From: Gordonia liuliyuniae
Lineage (GTDB): Bacteria; Actinomycetota; Actinomycetes; Mycobacteriales; Mycobacteriaceae
DNA: 64,000 bases
Assembly (NCBI RefSeq): GCF_021739025.1
Contig: NZ_JAKKOT010000003.1
Coordinates: forward strand, 62,001 to 126,000
Reading direction: 5' to 3'
Of the stretch, positions 54,105-62,200 are shown piece after piece. Below the pieces are notes generated by a model. It ran no database searches. It worked only from the letters and a program-made list of their open reading frames with translations, and was not told where the DNA came from. How positions within the stretch are numbered: position 1 is the stretch's first letter; each line of letters begins with the position of its first letter. Both the position numbers and the translations under genes were made by a program.

Positions 54105-54605
54105 ATGCGTTTCCGTGCTGTCGCCGGCTCCGGTCTGGCCCCCGCAGCCCTCATTCCCGCCGCCCTGGCACTATCTGCTCTGATCCTGTCTGGGTGCTCG
54201 TCCGTCGACGGCACGCCGACCGTCGCCGACTCCGAGCGGGCGGGCATGTCGACGTCGACGTCGACGTCGACGTCGACCACGGCTGGCCAAGACGGCCCGT
54301 CGGACGACATCCCGGGGAGCAGTTCGCCGACCAGCCGTGACCAACCGTCCTCGACGGACAGTGCGTCGGATGCGGGAATCTATCTGAAAGTCGTCCGACA
54401 GGGCGGCGACTTCTCAGATGTGAGCGACAGCGACCTGATCGAGCAGGGCGAGAAGGCCTGCGCGGATCTGCGTTCGGGCAAGAAGTTCCTCGATGTCGTG
54501 GACGACGTCGAAGTCGCCAAGGGCGACATCAGCAAGGGCGCACGCATCGTCGGCGGGGCGGTCGGTGCGATGTGCCCCGATCAGACAGACAAGATCAGCA
54601 GCTAG
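54105..54605 (+). CDS. DUF732 lipoprotein, first paralogue
   Basis: From the ATG at 54105 the protein is 166 residues. A lipoprotein signal ends LALSALILSGC, so it should be acylated at Cys28. A Ser/Thr-rich linker follows, with a hexanucleotide-encoded ST repeat at about 49-58, then a DUF732-type domain (about 98-166: GIYLKVVRQGGDFSDVSDSDLIEQGEKACADLRSGKKFLDVVDD and GAVGAMCPDQ) with a Cys pair. DUF732 proteins are small exported proteins of unknown function in mycolata. An ATG at 54087 is also in frame. The second paralogue follows 61 bases later. Confidence 0.8.
   Translation: MRFRAVAGSGLAPAALIPAALALSALILSGCSSVDGTPTVADSERAGMSTSTSTSTSTTAGQDGPSDDIPGSSSPTSRDQPSSTDSASDAGIYLKVVRQGGDFSDVSDSDLIEQGEKACADLRSGKKFLDVVDDVEVAKGDISKGARIVGGAVGAMCPDQTDKISS
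54248..54277 (+). repeat. Hexanucleotide repeat GTCGAC x5
   Basis: Five exact copies of GTCGAC encode Ser-Thr dipeptides in the lipoprotein linker. The unit length is a multiple of three, so copy-number change would alter linker length, not reading frame. Confidence 0.9.
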
Positions 54606-54666
54606 GGCTCGGGTCGGACGGTAGCGCGGTTAGAGTGAGATGACCCTTCCAGATCGGAGTCCATCC

Positions 54667-55047
54667 ATGCGTGTGCGTACCCTGCTCATCACCCCGCTCA
54701 TCGCGAGTGTCGCGCTACTGTCCGTTGCCTGCGGGTCCGACTCCGACTCCGACTCGGACACGAACTCGACGCAACGACAGGCCTACTTGTCCGCCGTGAA
54801 ACTGAGCGGCGTCACATTCGCCGACGACGACGAAGCGATCTCGGTGGGCCGCAAGATCTGCGAAGACGTCAAGAGCGGCACGAGCATGTCCGACGCCGCG
54901 AAGAGCGTGAGTCAGGCGTCCAACACCGCGCAGGGCGCCGCGGTCGTCGGCGCCGCGATCGGGTCGTTGTGTCCCGGCGCGGCGAGCGAGATGCTGCCGG
55001 ACTCGTCCGACCTCCCGACCATGCCGAGCATCGATCTGCCGGGCTAG
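54667..55047 (+). CDS. DUF732 lipoprotein, second paralogue
   Basis: From the ATG at 54667 the protein is 126 residues. A lipobox LLSVAC gives acylation at Cys21, followed by an SDSDSDSD linker and a DUF732 domain (QAYLSAVKLSGVTFADDDEAISVGRKICEDVKSGTSMSDAAKSV, then IGSLCPGA) with a conserved Cys pair. The C-terminus LPTMPSIDLPG is part of a tandem repeat that copies the stop codon downstream. It is paralogous to the preceding gene by domain and position. It converges on the ABC-F gene. Confidence 0.85.
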   Translation: MRVRTLLITPLIASVALLSVACGSDSDSDSDTNSTQRQAYLSAVKLSGVTFADDDEAISVGRKICEDVKSGTSMSDAAKSVSQASNTAQGAAVVGAAIGSLCPGAASEMLPDSSDLPTMPSIDLPG

Positions 55048-55178
55048 AGTTCGGGCGACCTCCCGACCATGCCGACCATGCCGAGCATCGATCTGCCGGG
55101 CTAGAGTTCGGGCGACCTCCCGACCATGCCGAGCATCGACCTGCCGGGCTAGAGTTCGGGACGCTAGAGTTCCGGACG
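55008..55178. repeat. In-frame tandem repeat copying a stop codon
   Basis: Three adjacent copies of 48, 57 and 48 bases (55008-55055, 55056-55112, 55113-55160) each contain the codons for LPTMPSIDLPG and TAG; copy 2 has an internal 9-base duplication. Two 15-base units, CTAGAGTTCSGGACG, follow (55149-55178), and the second carries the ABC-F stop on the minus strand. All unit lengths are multiples of three. Confidence 0.9.
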
Positions 55179-56771
55179 CTGCCGCATCGATCCGCTCGCG
55201 TCGATTTCGAGCACGGTGTCGATGCCGATCCGCTGCAGGAACGGGTAGTCGTGGCTGACGACGACGAGTGCGCCGCGATAGGCGTCGAGCGCCTCGGCGA
55301 GTTGCTGCACGCTCGTGACGTCCAGGTTGTTGGTCGGCTCGTCCAGGATGAGCAGCTGGGTCGGCGGTTCCGCGAACAACAGCTTGGCGAGGACGACGCG
55401 AAAACGTTCGCCGCCGGACAGTGTGGACACTGGACGGTCGACGGCCGCTCCGCGAATCAGTAACCGCGCGAGGCGGTTCCGGATGTCGCCGGGCTCGGCG
55501 CCGGGGGCGGCTGCCTGCACGTTGGCGAGAGCACTCGCCGCGTCGTCGAGCCCGTCGAGTCGCTGGGGGAGATAGCCGTAGGAGTCGGTGAGCAGTCGCC
55601 CCGCCACCCGCCCGGTGACTGGATCGGCGCCCGTCACGAGCTGAGTCAGCAGCGTCGACTTGCCCGATCCGTTCGGCCCGACGACCGCGACTCGTTCCGG
55701 ACCTTGAACGACGACGACGCCGTGCGCGGTGGTGAACTCAACCAGACGTCGGCTGCGCGGCAGGTCGGGTGCGGGCAGGTCGAGGCTGATGTGGTCGTCG
55801 TCGCGGATACGGGCGTCGGCGGCGTCGACTGCCGCCTGCGCCGCATCGACCTTGCTGTCGAGAGTGCCGCGCAGAGATCCCGCCGACTCCTGTGCTCGAC
55901 GTTTGCGCGCCCCGGCCAGGATCTTGGGCAGCCCGCCGTCGGCTTGCGCCTTCTTGCCCGCGCGGGCGCGGTGCGCGAGCCGGGTCTCGGCGTCGACGCG
56001 CTGGCGCTTCTCGGCCTTCAACGTCTGCTGGGCGGTGCGCGCGGCCTGGACCGCCGCCGACTGCTCGGCTTCGACGGACTCGCGCCACGCGCTGTAGGGT
56101 CCGCCGAACGTCGTGATCGAACCGCCGTACAGTTCGGCCGTCACGTCCATGCGTTCGAGGAGTTCGAGGTCGTGGCTGACGACGATCAGGGTACCGGGCC
56201 AGTCGTCGACGAGGCCCGCGAGCCTGGCCCGGGTGGCTCGATCGAGGTTGTTGGTCGGCTCGTCCAGCAGGGTGACCGGGGTGCGGCGCAGGGACAGGCC
56301 GGTGACGGCGAGGAGCACGGCTTCCCCGCCGGACACGTCGGCGACGCTCCGATCGAGGTGTGCGGCGGAGAAGCCGATCCGGTCGAGGGCCGCTTCGACG
56401 CGGGACTCGATGTCCCAGTCGTCGCCGACCGTCTCGAAGTGGGCTTCGTCGACGTCGCCGGACTCGATCGCGCGCAGGGCGGCGAGCACATGATCGACAC
56501 CGAGGAGTCGAGCGACGTCGGTGGCGGCGTCCAGAGTGAGGGTCTGGGGCAGGTAGCCGACCTCGCCAGCGGTGTCGATGTGTCCACTCGTCGGGGTGAG
56601 GTCACCGGCGATCAAGCGCAGGAGCGTCGACTTCCCCGAGCCGTTGCGGCCGACGAGACCGGTGCGCCCCTCGGTGAACGCGCCGTCGACGTGCGCGAGA
56701 GCGACTGACCCGTCCGGCCAGGTGAAGGAGACGTCGCGCAATGCGACGGAGGAGTGCGTGGAAGTAGGCAT
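55164..56771 (-). CDS. ABC-F family ATPase
   Basis: The 535-residue protein has two ABC modules with no membrane domain. Module 1: GLVGRNGSGKST, signature VSGGEAVLLA and LLDEPTNNLD. A charged linker (about 245-310) follows. Module 2: VVGPNGSGKST, signature LSGGERFRVVLA, LILDEPTNNLD. ABC-F proteins work on the ribosome, either protecting it from antibiotics or as EttA-like translation factors; the linker decides which, and I could not assign this one. Its C-terminus RPEL lies in the duplicated 15-base unit of the adjacent repeat array. The gene starts 182 bases before the monooxygenase, divergently. Confidence 0.9.
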   Translation of the reverse strand: MPTSTHSSVALRDVSFTWPDGSVALAHVDGAFTEGRTGLVGRNGSGKSTLLRLIAGDLTPTSGHIDTAGEVGYLPQTLTLDAATDVARLLGVDHVLAALRAIESGDVDEAHFETVGDDWDIESRVEAALDRIGFSAAHLDRSVADVSGGEAVLLAVTGLSLRRTPVTLLDEPTNNLDRATRARLAGLVDDWPGTLIVVSHDLELLERMDVTAELYGGSITTFGGPYSAWRESVEAEQSAAVQAARTAQQTLKAEKRQRVDAETRLAHRARAGKKAQADGGLPKILAGARKRRAQESAGSLRGTLDSKVDAAQAAVDAADARIRDDDHISLDLPAPDLPRSRRLVEFTTAHGVVVVQGPERVAVVGPNGSGKSTLLTQLVTGADPVTGRVAGRLLTDSYGYLPQRLDGLDDAASALANVQAAAPGAEPGDIRNRLARLLIRGAAVDRPVSTLSGGERFRVVLAKLLFAEPPTQLLILDEPTNNLDVTSVQQLAEALDAYRGALVVVSHDYPFLQRIGIDTVLEIDASGSMRQRPEL

Positions 56772-56858
56772 GTGGCGGCGACCTTACCGAGGCGCCCGGC
56801 GGCGCGCACCTGATTTCCGCCTGCGACATATGCCCGGTTGTGAGACGGATGAGGAACT

Positions 56859-56878
56859 CACTAGACATAGCGTCAGTG
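56859..56878. promoter_or_regulatory. Imperfect palindrome upstream of monooxygenase
   Basis: CACTAGAC and GTCAGTG would be exact complements apart from one extra A. They lie about 75 bases before the monooxygenase ATG in the divergent gap. Possible repressor site; weak evidence. Confidence 0.3.
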
Positions 56879-56953
56879 AAACTCTTATGGTGGGTGAGTG
56901 TGACTCGGACCACCGCGTGACGGGGGCAGCACGATTCGGACAGGAGTGGACTC

Positions 56954-58282
56954 ATGACAGACAAGAGGGTTGCGATCATCGGAGCGGGGTGCTCCGGCTT
57001 CACGACCGCGAAACGGCTGAAAGACCACGGTATCGACTTCGACTGTTTCGAGATGTCCGACGACGTCGGCGGCAACTGGTACTACGGAAACCCGAACGGC
57101 CGGTCGGCCTGCTACCAGTCGCTGCACATCGACACCTCAACAACCAGGCTGGAGTTCGAAGACTTTCCCGCGCCGTCGGACTGGCCGCATTTCCCGCACC
57201 ACACGCTCATCCACCAATACTTCCGCGACTACGTCGACCACTTCGGCCTCCGCGACTCGATCCACTTCGGTACCGCCGTCGAACGGGCCGCGCGCCGCGC
57301 CGGAGGCGGATGGAATCTGACCCTCAGCTCCGGTGACGAACAGTTCTACGACGCATTGGTCGTGGCTAACGGGCATCATTGGAATCCGTTCGTCCCCGAC
57401 TACCCCGGGCATTTCGACGGCGAGATCATCCACAGCCACGACTATCGAACACCCGTAGACCCCGTCGACATGCACGGCAAGCGCGTGATGGTGGTCGGCA
57501 TGGGCAATTCCGGACTCGACGTCGCGTCCGAGGTGTCCAATCGGACCGTCGCCGGGCACGTCTGGGTGTCGGCGCGGCGCGGAGTCTGGGTGCTCTCGAA
57601 GTACCGCGGCGGAAAGCCGGCCGACAAGATGATGATGCCGCCGTGGATGCCCAAGAAGCTCGGTCTCGCGATCTCGCGGCGCGCGATCAAGAAGTCGCTG
57701 GGCAGCATGGAGGATTACGGGCTGCCCAAGCCCGACCACGAGCCCCTGTCCGCGCACCCGTCGGTCAGCATCGACTTCCTCGCCAAAGCCGGCTCCGGCG
57801 ACCTGACGTGTGTGCCGGCGATCGAACGGTTCGACGGCGACGCCGTCGTCCTCACCGACGGACGCCGGATCGACGTGGACGTGATCGTGATGGCGACCGG
57901 CTACCGGATGTCGTTCCCGTTCTTCGACGACCCGGCCCTGCTGCCCGGCGATGACCACCGGTACCCGCTGTTCAAACGGATCGTGCGCCCCGGTGTCGAC
58001 GACCTGTACTTCGCGGGTCTCGCGCAGTCGTCGCCGACCATCGTCAACCTCGCCGAACAGCAGAGCAAGCTCATCGCCGCTCATCTCGCAGGGCACTACC
58101 GACTGCCGACGGAAGACGAGATGCGGACCGCCGTCGCGCAGGACGAACGACGACACCTCGGGCAGTACTACAACGCCCCGCGTCACACCATCCAGATCGA
58201 CTTCGCCCGGTACACCAGGGATCTCCTCGCCGAGATCGAGGCCGGTGCGCAGCGGGGGCGCGAACCGGTGGGCACGCGGTGA
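56954..58282 (+). CDS. Flavin-containing monooxygenase
   Basis: The 442-residue protein has an N-terminal FAD Rossmann GxGxxG (VAIIGAGCSGFTTAKRL), an NADPH Rossmann (VMVVGMGNSGLDVA), the ALVVANGHHWNPFVPDYPG segment and the ATGYRMSFPF motif typical of group B monooxygenases. The FMO fingerprint FxGxxxHxxxY appears as GHFDGEIIHSHDY. It may hydroxylate or Baeyer-Villiger-oxidise small lipophilic compounds. It is directly coupled to an esterase gene (4-base overlap), similar in plan to mymA-lipR of M. tuberculosis, where a monooxygenase and an esterase act together. Substrate unknown. Confidence 0.88.
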   Translation: MTDKRVAIIGAGCSGFTTAKRLKDHGIDFDCFEMSDDVGGNWYYGNPNGRSACYQSLHIDTSTTRLEFEDFPAPSDWPHFPHHTLIHQYFRDYVDHFGLRDSIHFGTAVERAARRAGGGWNLTLSSGDEQFYDALVVANGHHWNPFVPDYPGHFDGEIIHSHDYRTPVDPVDMHGKRVMVVGMGNSGLDVASEVSNRTVAGHVWVSARRGVWVLSKYRGGKPADKMMMPPWMPKKLGLAISRRAIKKSLGSMEDYGLPKPDHEPLSAHPSVSIDFLAKAGSGDLTCVPAIERFDGDAVVLTDGRRIDVDVIVMATGYRMSFPFFDDPALLPGDDHRYPLFKRIVRPGVDDLYFAGLAQSSPTIVNLAEQQSKLIAAHLAGHYRLPTEDEMRTAVAQDERRHLGQYYNAPRHTIQIDFARYTRDLLAEIEAGAQRGREPVGTR

Positions 58283-59406
58283 CGGTCGACGGTGCCTGTG
58301 CCGCCGAGTTCGCCGGGGTGCGTGCGGCTTTCGAAGCCGAGTTCGACGCCGGACGCGAGGTGGGGGCCTCGCTGTGCGTCATGGTCGGCGACGACGTGGC
58401 GGTGGACCTGTGGGGCGGCGTCGCCGACATCGCAACGGCCCGGCCGTGGCAGCGGGACACCGTCGCCACCACCTACTCGGTGACCAAGACGATGACGGCC
58501 CTGGTGATCCTGGCCCTGGCCGACCGCGGTCTTCTCGACGTCGACCAGCCCGTCGCCCGATACTGGCCGGAGTTCGGCCGGGCGGGCAAGAGCGAGGTGA
58601 CCGTCGGCCAGATCCTCGACCATACGTCGGGTGTCTCCGGTTGGGAGAAGCCGATGACGATCGACGACCTCTACCGACAACACGACGCGGCCGCCGCGCT
58701 CGCCGACCAGGCGCCGTGGTGGACGCCGGGCGACGGCTCCGGCTACCACGCGCTCACCTTCGGCACGATCCTTGGCGAGGTGGTGCAGCGGGTCACCGGT
58801 ACGACGCTCGGACAGTTTCTCGAAGCCGAGATCGCCGGCCCGCTCGGAGCCGACTTCCGCATCGGCATGCGCAGCGGTCTCGACCGGATCGCCCCACTGG
58901 TGCCACCGCCTCCCAGCGGATTCGACCTGGGTTCGCTGGCCCCGGACGTCGAACCCCGGCGAACCCTGGGCAATCCGGTGTTCTCACCGACAGTCACGGC
59001 GGATCCGGCGTTCGTCGCCGCCGAACTCGGTGCAGTGAACGGGCAAGGGAACGCACGGTCGGTCGCGCTCGTCCAATCGGTCGTCACAGGTCGCGGCCGG
59101 GCTCGCGGTCGCGCGATTCTGTCCTCGGAGACAGCGGACCGCCTCTTCGAACCGAGAACCGACGGGACCGATCGGGTCCTCGGCGTGCCGGTCAGCTTCG
59201 GTCTCGGGTGGGCGCTGTCGAGTCCGGCGATGCCGGGCGTGCCCGACGGACAGGTGTGCTGGTGGACGGGATTCGGCGGCTCCGTCGTCTCCTGCGACGC
59301 CGGCCGCGGCATCACCGTCGCCTACGTCATGAACGCGATGTCGCCTCAGCTGATCGGCGCCGAACGTCCGAACAGGTATCTGGCCGCCGTGTACGAGTCG
59401 CTCTGA
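58279..59406 (+). CDS. Beta-lactamase-fold esterase (EstB-like)
   Basis: The 375-residue protein belongs to the serine beta-lactamase/class C fold. The SxxK nucleophile is SVTK in VATTYSVTKTMTALVILALADRGLLDVD. The YxN position reads YHA in GSGYHALTFGTILGEV, as in esterases of the family. The late GWALSSPAMPGV and WWTGFGGSVVSCD match the KTG-like region. No signal peptide. It starts at GTG overlapping the monooxygenase stop and may hydrolyse the ester made by it. The next feature downstream is the long palindrome. Confidence 0.88.
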   Translation: MTVDGACAAEFAGVRAAFEAEFDAGREVGASLCVMVGDDVAVDLWGGVADIATARPWQRDTVATTYSVTKTMTALVILALADRGLLDVDQPVARYWPEFGRAGKSEVTVGQILDHTSGVSGWEKPMTIDDLYRQHDAAAALADQAPWWTPGDGSGYHALTFGTILGEVVQRVTGTTLGQFLEAEIAGPLGADFRIGMRSGLDRIAPLVPPPPSGFDLGSLAPDVEPRRTLGNPVFSPTVTADPAFVAAELGAVNGQGNARSVALVQSVVTGRGRARGRAILSSETADRLFEPRTDGTDRVLGVPVSFGLGWALSSPAMPGVPDGQVCWWTGFGGSVVSCDAGRGITVAYVMNAMSPQLIGAERPNRYLAAVYESL

Positions 59407-59442
59407 CCGGGCCGGTGTCGCTGTGCGCGGTGCCCGGAAACA

Positions 59443-59489
59443 ACTTCGGCACTTTCTTTCGGCCGTACGCCGAAAGAAAGTGCCGAAGT
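59443..59489. terminator. Long palindrome (21-base arms), bidirectional terminator
   Basis: Perfect 21-base arms (59443-59463 and 59469-59489) enclose the loop CGTAC. The arms are identical to those at 16817-16863. It lies between convergent esterase and SBP-VWA genes, five bases from the latter's stop. Confidence 0.85.
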
Positions 59490-59493
59490 GCAT

Positions 59494-61104
59494 TCAGGCG
59501 TCTTGGACTCGGAACGACACGGCCTTGAGGAGGATGTCGCCGATGTCCTTCGGGTCGTGGGCGATGAAGGAGCTGCCGCCGGTGGCCTCCGAGATTCGCT
59601 TGAGGGCGTCGGCATCGGCGTCGTCGGAGATCCCGATGGTGATGATCGGGATGCGTCGCGCCGGGTTCTTCATGATGTTCAACTCCGAGACGAGCTGGTT
59701 GAGCGTGATGCTGTGCGCCACCTCGTTGCGGCCGTCGGTCATCAGAATCACGCTGTTCGAATAGGCGGGATCGTACGTGTCGTAGACCTTCCTGAACGCG
59801 GCCAATGCGGTGTCGTAGAGGCCGGTGCCGCCGTGCAGGTTCTTCAGACTCGAATCGATGGCCTTGCCGAGGACGTCACGGTTGAGGACGCCGCCGGTCT
59901 TGGCCATGATCGGTGCGATCGGTGCGACCTCGCGGTAGGGGACGCCCGGGCCGCCGCGGTCGATGCTGAACTCCCAGTAGCCGAGCGCGGTGTTCTTGGG
60001 AAATTCGGCCAGGCCGTAGATGGAGGCGTCGCGCAGGAGTTGCGCACGTGATCGTCCGCCTGCGTCGAGGCGCATCGACCCCGACACGTCCTGGACGACG
60101 AGCGCGCGGATCGGGCGGGTCAAAGCCGCCCACTTGCGTTCGATGTTGTCGATGAACGCCCGCTCGGGCGCCTCGATCATGGTGACGTCGCCGACGCCCT
60201 GGCCGTCGGCGAGCGGCGCCCCGTCGGCCGGCCGGATGTGGTGCGCCGCGCGGATCCGGTCGCCTTCGTCGGTCTTCGCCGTCTCCGCGAGCGCACCGAT
60301 CGCGCCATTGGAAATGACCGCTCTGGCGGAGGGAGCGACGTTCGCGATGCGGTAGTCGAGGGCGACCGTGCCGGTCTGCGGGACGGCCGCGGTCAGCGGA
60401 GAGTCGGAGTCCCCGTCGGTGAACCCGGCATAGGTCCGCTCGGAGACGAGGGCGAGCGACGGGGCGTCGTCGTCGGCCATCTTCTTCAGGTCCGGTGCGC
60501 CGTCCTCGTCGTTCATGCGCAGCGCGCGGCCGGTCAGCGTCTGAACCAGCTCGGTGTGCGTCATCGATCCCTGCGACATCTCAGCGAGCGCACCGACGAC
60601 CGCGGCGTTGCTGACATCGCTGACGGCGGGCGGATCGACGCGGAGCGCGGGCATCGAGAGGACCTTCGACCACGACGGGAGGCCGGGCAGGTCACGCCCC
60701 GCGACAACGATCGGCGACGTCCCGATCGACGGGCCGATACCCGTCCACGAGTGGCCGAGCGCCGTCCCGACCTGACGGATGCGCGACTGTGACTCGGCGA
60801 CCCAGATGTCCGGGATCTCGTCGCCTCCGAGCCGGTCGCTGACGTGGCTGGCGGGCACCGCTTCCACGGTGTAGTCGAAGCAGGATGTGCTCTCTGCCTG
60901 GTCGGCGAGCTCGGTCACGTAGTCGGCGAGGTCGCCTTCGGCGATGACCGACACGGGTCGGACCTCGTCGCAGGTTGACCGAGTCTTGTCCCAGACGACG
61001 TAGGCGCCGACCGCGAGGACTGCGACGAGTGCGACGGACAGTCCGACCCGCAGCCCGGCGCGGCGCGGTGCGCCGCCGTCGGTGTTGTTGTCGTGTCGAC
61101 CCAT
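59494..61104 (-). CDS. Membrane-anchored solute-binding-like/VWA fusion protein
   Basis: The 536-residue protein has a basic N-terminus and one membrane helix (about 19-37: GLRVGLSVALVAVLAVGAYVVW), then an extracytoplasmic type 2 solute-binding-like domain (about 50-300: VSVIAEGDLADYVTELADQAE, IPDIWVAESQSRIRQV, IGTSPIVVAGRDLPG) and a C-terminal von Willebrand A domain (about 345-536). The VWA metal site is DVSGSM, with a later Thr and the DGRN Asp. Proteins with this fusion occur across actinobacteria and are uncharacterised. No transporter genes are adjacent. Role unknown; extracellular ligand sensing or scaffolding is possible. Confidence 0.82.
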   Translation of the reverse strand: MGRHDNNTDGGAPRRAGLRVGLSVALVAVLAVGAYVVWDKTRSTCDEVRPVSVIAEGDLADYVTELADQAESTSCFDYTVEAVPASHVSDRLGGDEIPDIWVAESQSRIRQVGTALGHSWTGIGPSIGTSPIVVAGRDLPGLPSWSKVLSMPALRVDPPAVSDVSNAAVVGALAEMSQGSMTHTELVQTLTGRALRMNDEDGAPDLKKMADDDAPSLALVSERTYAGFTDGDSDSPLTAAVPQTGTVALDYRIANVAPSARAVISNGAIGALAETAKTDEGDRIRAAHHIRPADGAPLADGQGVGDVTMIEAPERAFIDNIERKWAALTRPIRALVVQDVSGSMRLDAGGRSRAQLLRDASIYGLAEFPKNTALGYWEFSIDRGGPGVPYREVAPIAPIMAKTGGVLNRDVLGKAIDSSLKNLHGGTGLYDTALAAFRKVYDTYDPAYSNSVILMTDGRNEVAHSITLNQLVSELNIMKNPARRIPIITIGISDDADADALKRISEATGGSSFIAHDPKDIGDILLKAVSFRVQDA

Positions 61105-61256
61105 CGGGGGCGCCTCCTTGCGAGAATGTCGTGATCGCGAAGAAGGCTAGCGCACGGACGTGAGACGCGGCACATCGGTATGCCCGAGTGGTGGAACTCG
61201 ACGATCCTCCGCGTGTCGCGGCGTGTTTGCCGAGACGCGCCGACATGTTTGCCGAA

Positions 61257-62117
61257 TCAGTCCTCGGTGGCCCGACGCTCGTAGTCGGCTCGGACCGTGG
61301 ACCCCTTCAGAGTCGAGACCTGGTCGGGGACCATGACGCGCATCAGGCGGTCGCGCACCGGTTGCGGCAGAACCCCCGAGAAGGCGACGAGAGGGCCGAC
61401 GTACGCGGGCACCCAGGTCTGGAAGCGGCGACGTCCCACCGTGCTCACCACGGCGTCCGCGACCTCCGCAGGCGCAAGCGTCCGCACCGAGCCCGACGAG
61501 GTGCCGGCCGCGAGTTCGGTGTCGACGACGGTCGGCATCACGACGGAGAGGGTAACGCCGCTGCCGCGCAACTCCTCGCGGACGCCGGTCAGATAGCCGA
61601 GCACACCGTGCTTGGTGGCCGCGTACGTCGATTCGCCGGGCGGTGCGAGGCGGGACGCCGCCGACGCGACGGTGACGATCTGGCCTGCACCGCGCGCACG
61701 CATGGCGGGTGCGGCGAGTCGGACGCCGCGGATGACGCCGAGTAGGTTGACCGACACCATTGCCTCGGACGCTCGGGCGGGCTCGGTGTCGAACGGACCG
61801 ACCCGCATGACGCCCGCGTTGTTGACGAGGACGTCGATCGGTCCGAGGTCGGTCGCGGCGGCGTCGAGGAACGACTGGAACGACGGGTCGTCGGTCACGT
61901 CGAGGGCATAGCCGCGGACCGTGCCGCCGTCGGTCGACAGCGATGTCGCAGCCTCGCGGGCCGCGTCGGCGTCCACGTCGCCGATCGCGACGCGCGCGCC
62001 TTCGTCGACGAGTCGTCTGGCGATCGCGAGACCGATGCCGCGGGCCGCACCAGTCACTGCGACCGTCGAGCCTGCGACGGCTCCACTGTGCTTGTCCCTC
62101 GAGCGCCCGATCACCAT
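61257..62117 (-). CDS. Short-chain dehydrogenase/reductase
   Basis: From the ATG at 62117 the protein is 286 residues. Classical SDR motifs are TGAARGIGLAIA for the cofactor, DVLVNNAGVM, the catalytic Ser in VASAASRLAPPG, and YAATKHG with Tyr and Lys. A C-terminal hydrophobic extension (about 230-286) may bind membrane or ligand. Substrate is unknown; it is separated by 150 bases from the VWA gene and 83 from the MFS gene. The upstream TTG at 62129 was not used. Confidence 0.9.
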   Translation of the reverse strand: MVIGRSRDKHSGAVAGSTVAVTGAARGIGLAIARRLVDEGARVAIGDVDADAAREAATSLSTDGGTVRGYALDVTDDPSFQSFLDAAATDLGPIDVLVNNAGVMRVGPFDTEPARASEAMVSVNLLGVIRGVRLAAPAMRARGAGQIVTVASAASRLAPPGESTYAATKHGVLGYLTGVREELRGSGVTLSVVMPTVVDTELAAGTSSGSVRTLAPAEVADAVVSTVGRRRFQTWVPAYVGPLVAFSGVLPQPVRDRLMRVMVPDQVSTLKGSTVRADYERRATED

Positions 62118-62200
62118 GCGCACATCCAATCATGGCCGGGACCTTCATGACGGTGAGGGTTCGCCGGGGTCGTTCGGCGCGCGGCCATGAACGCGCGGTC

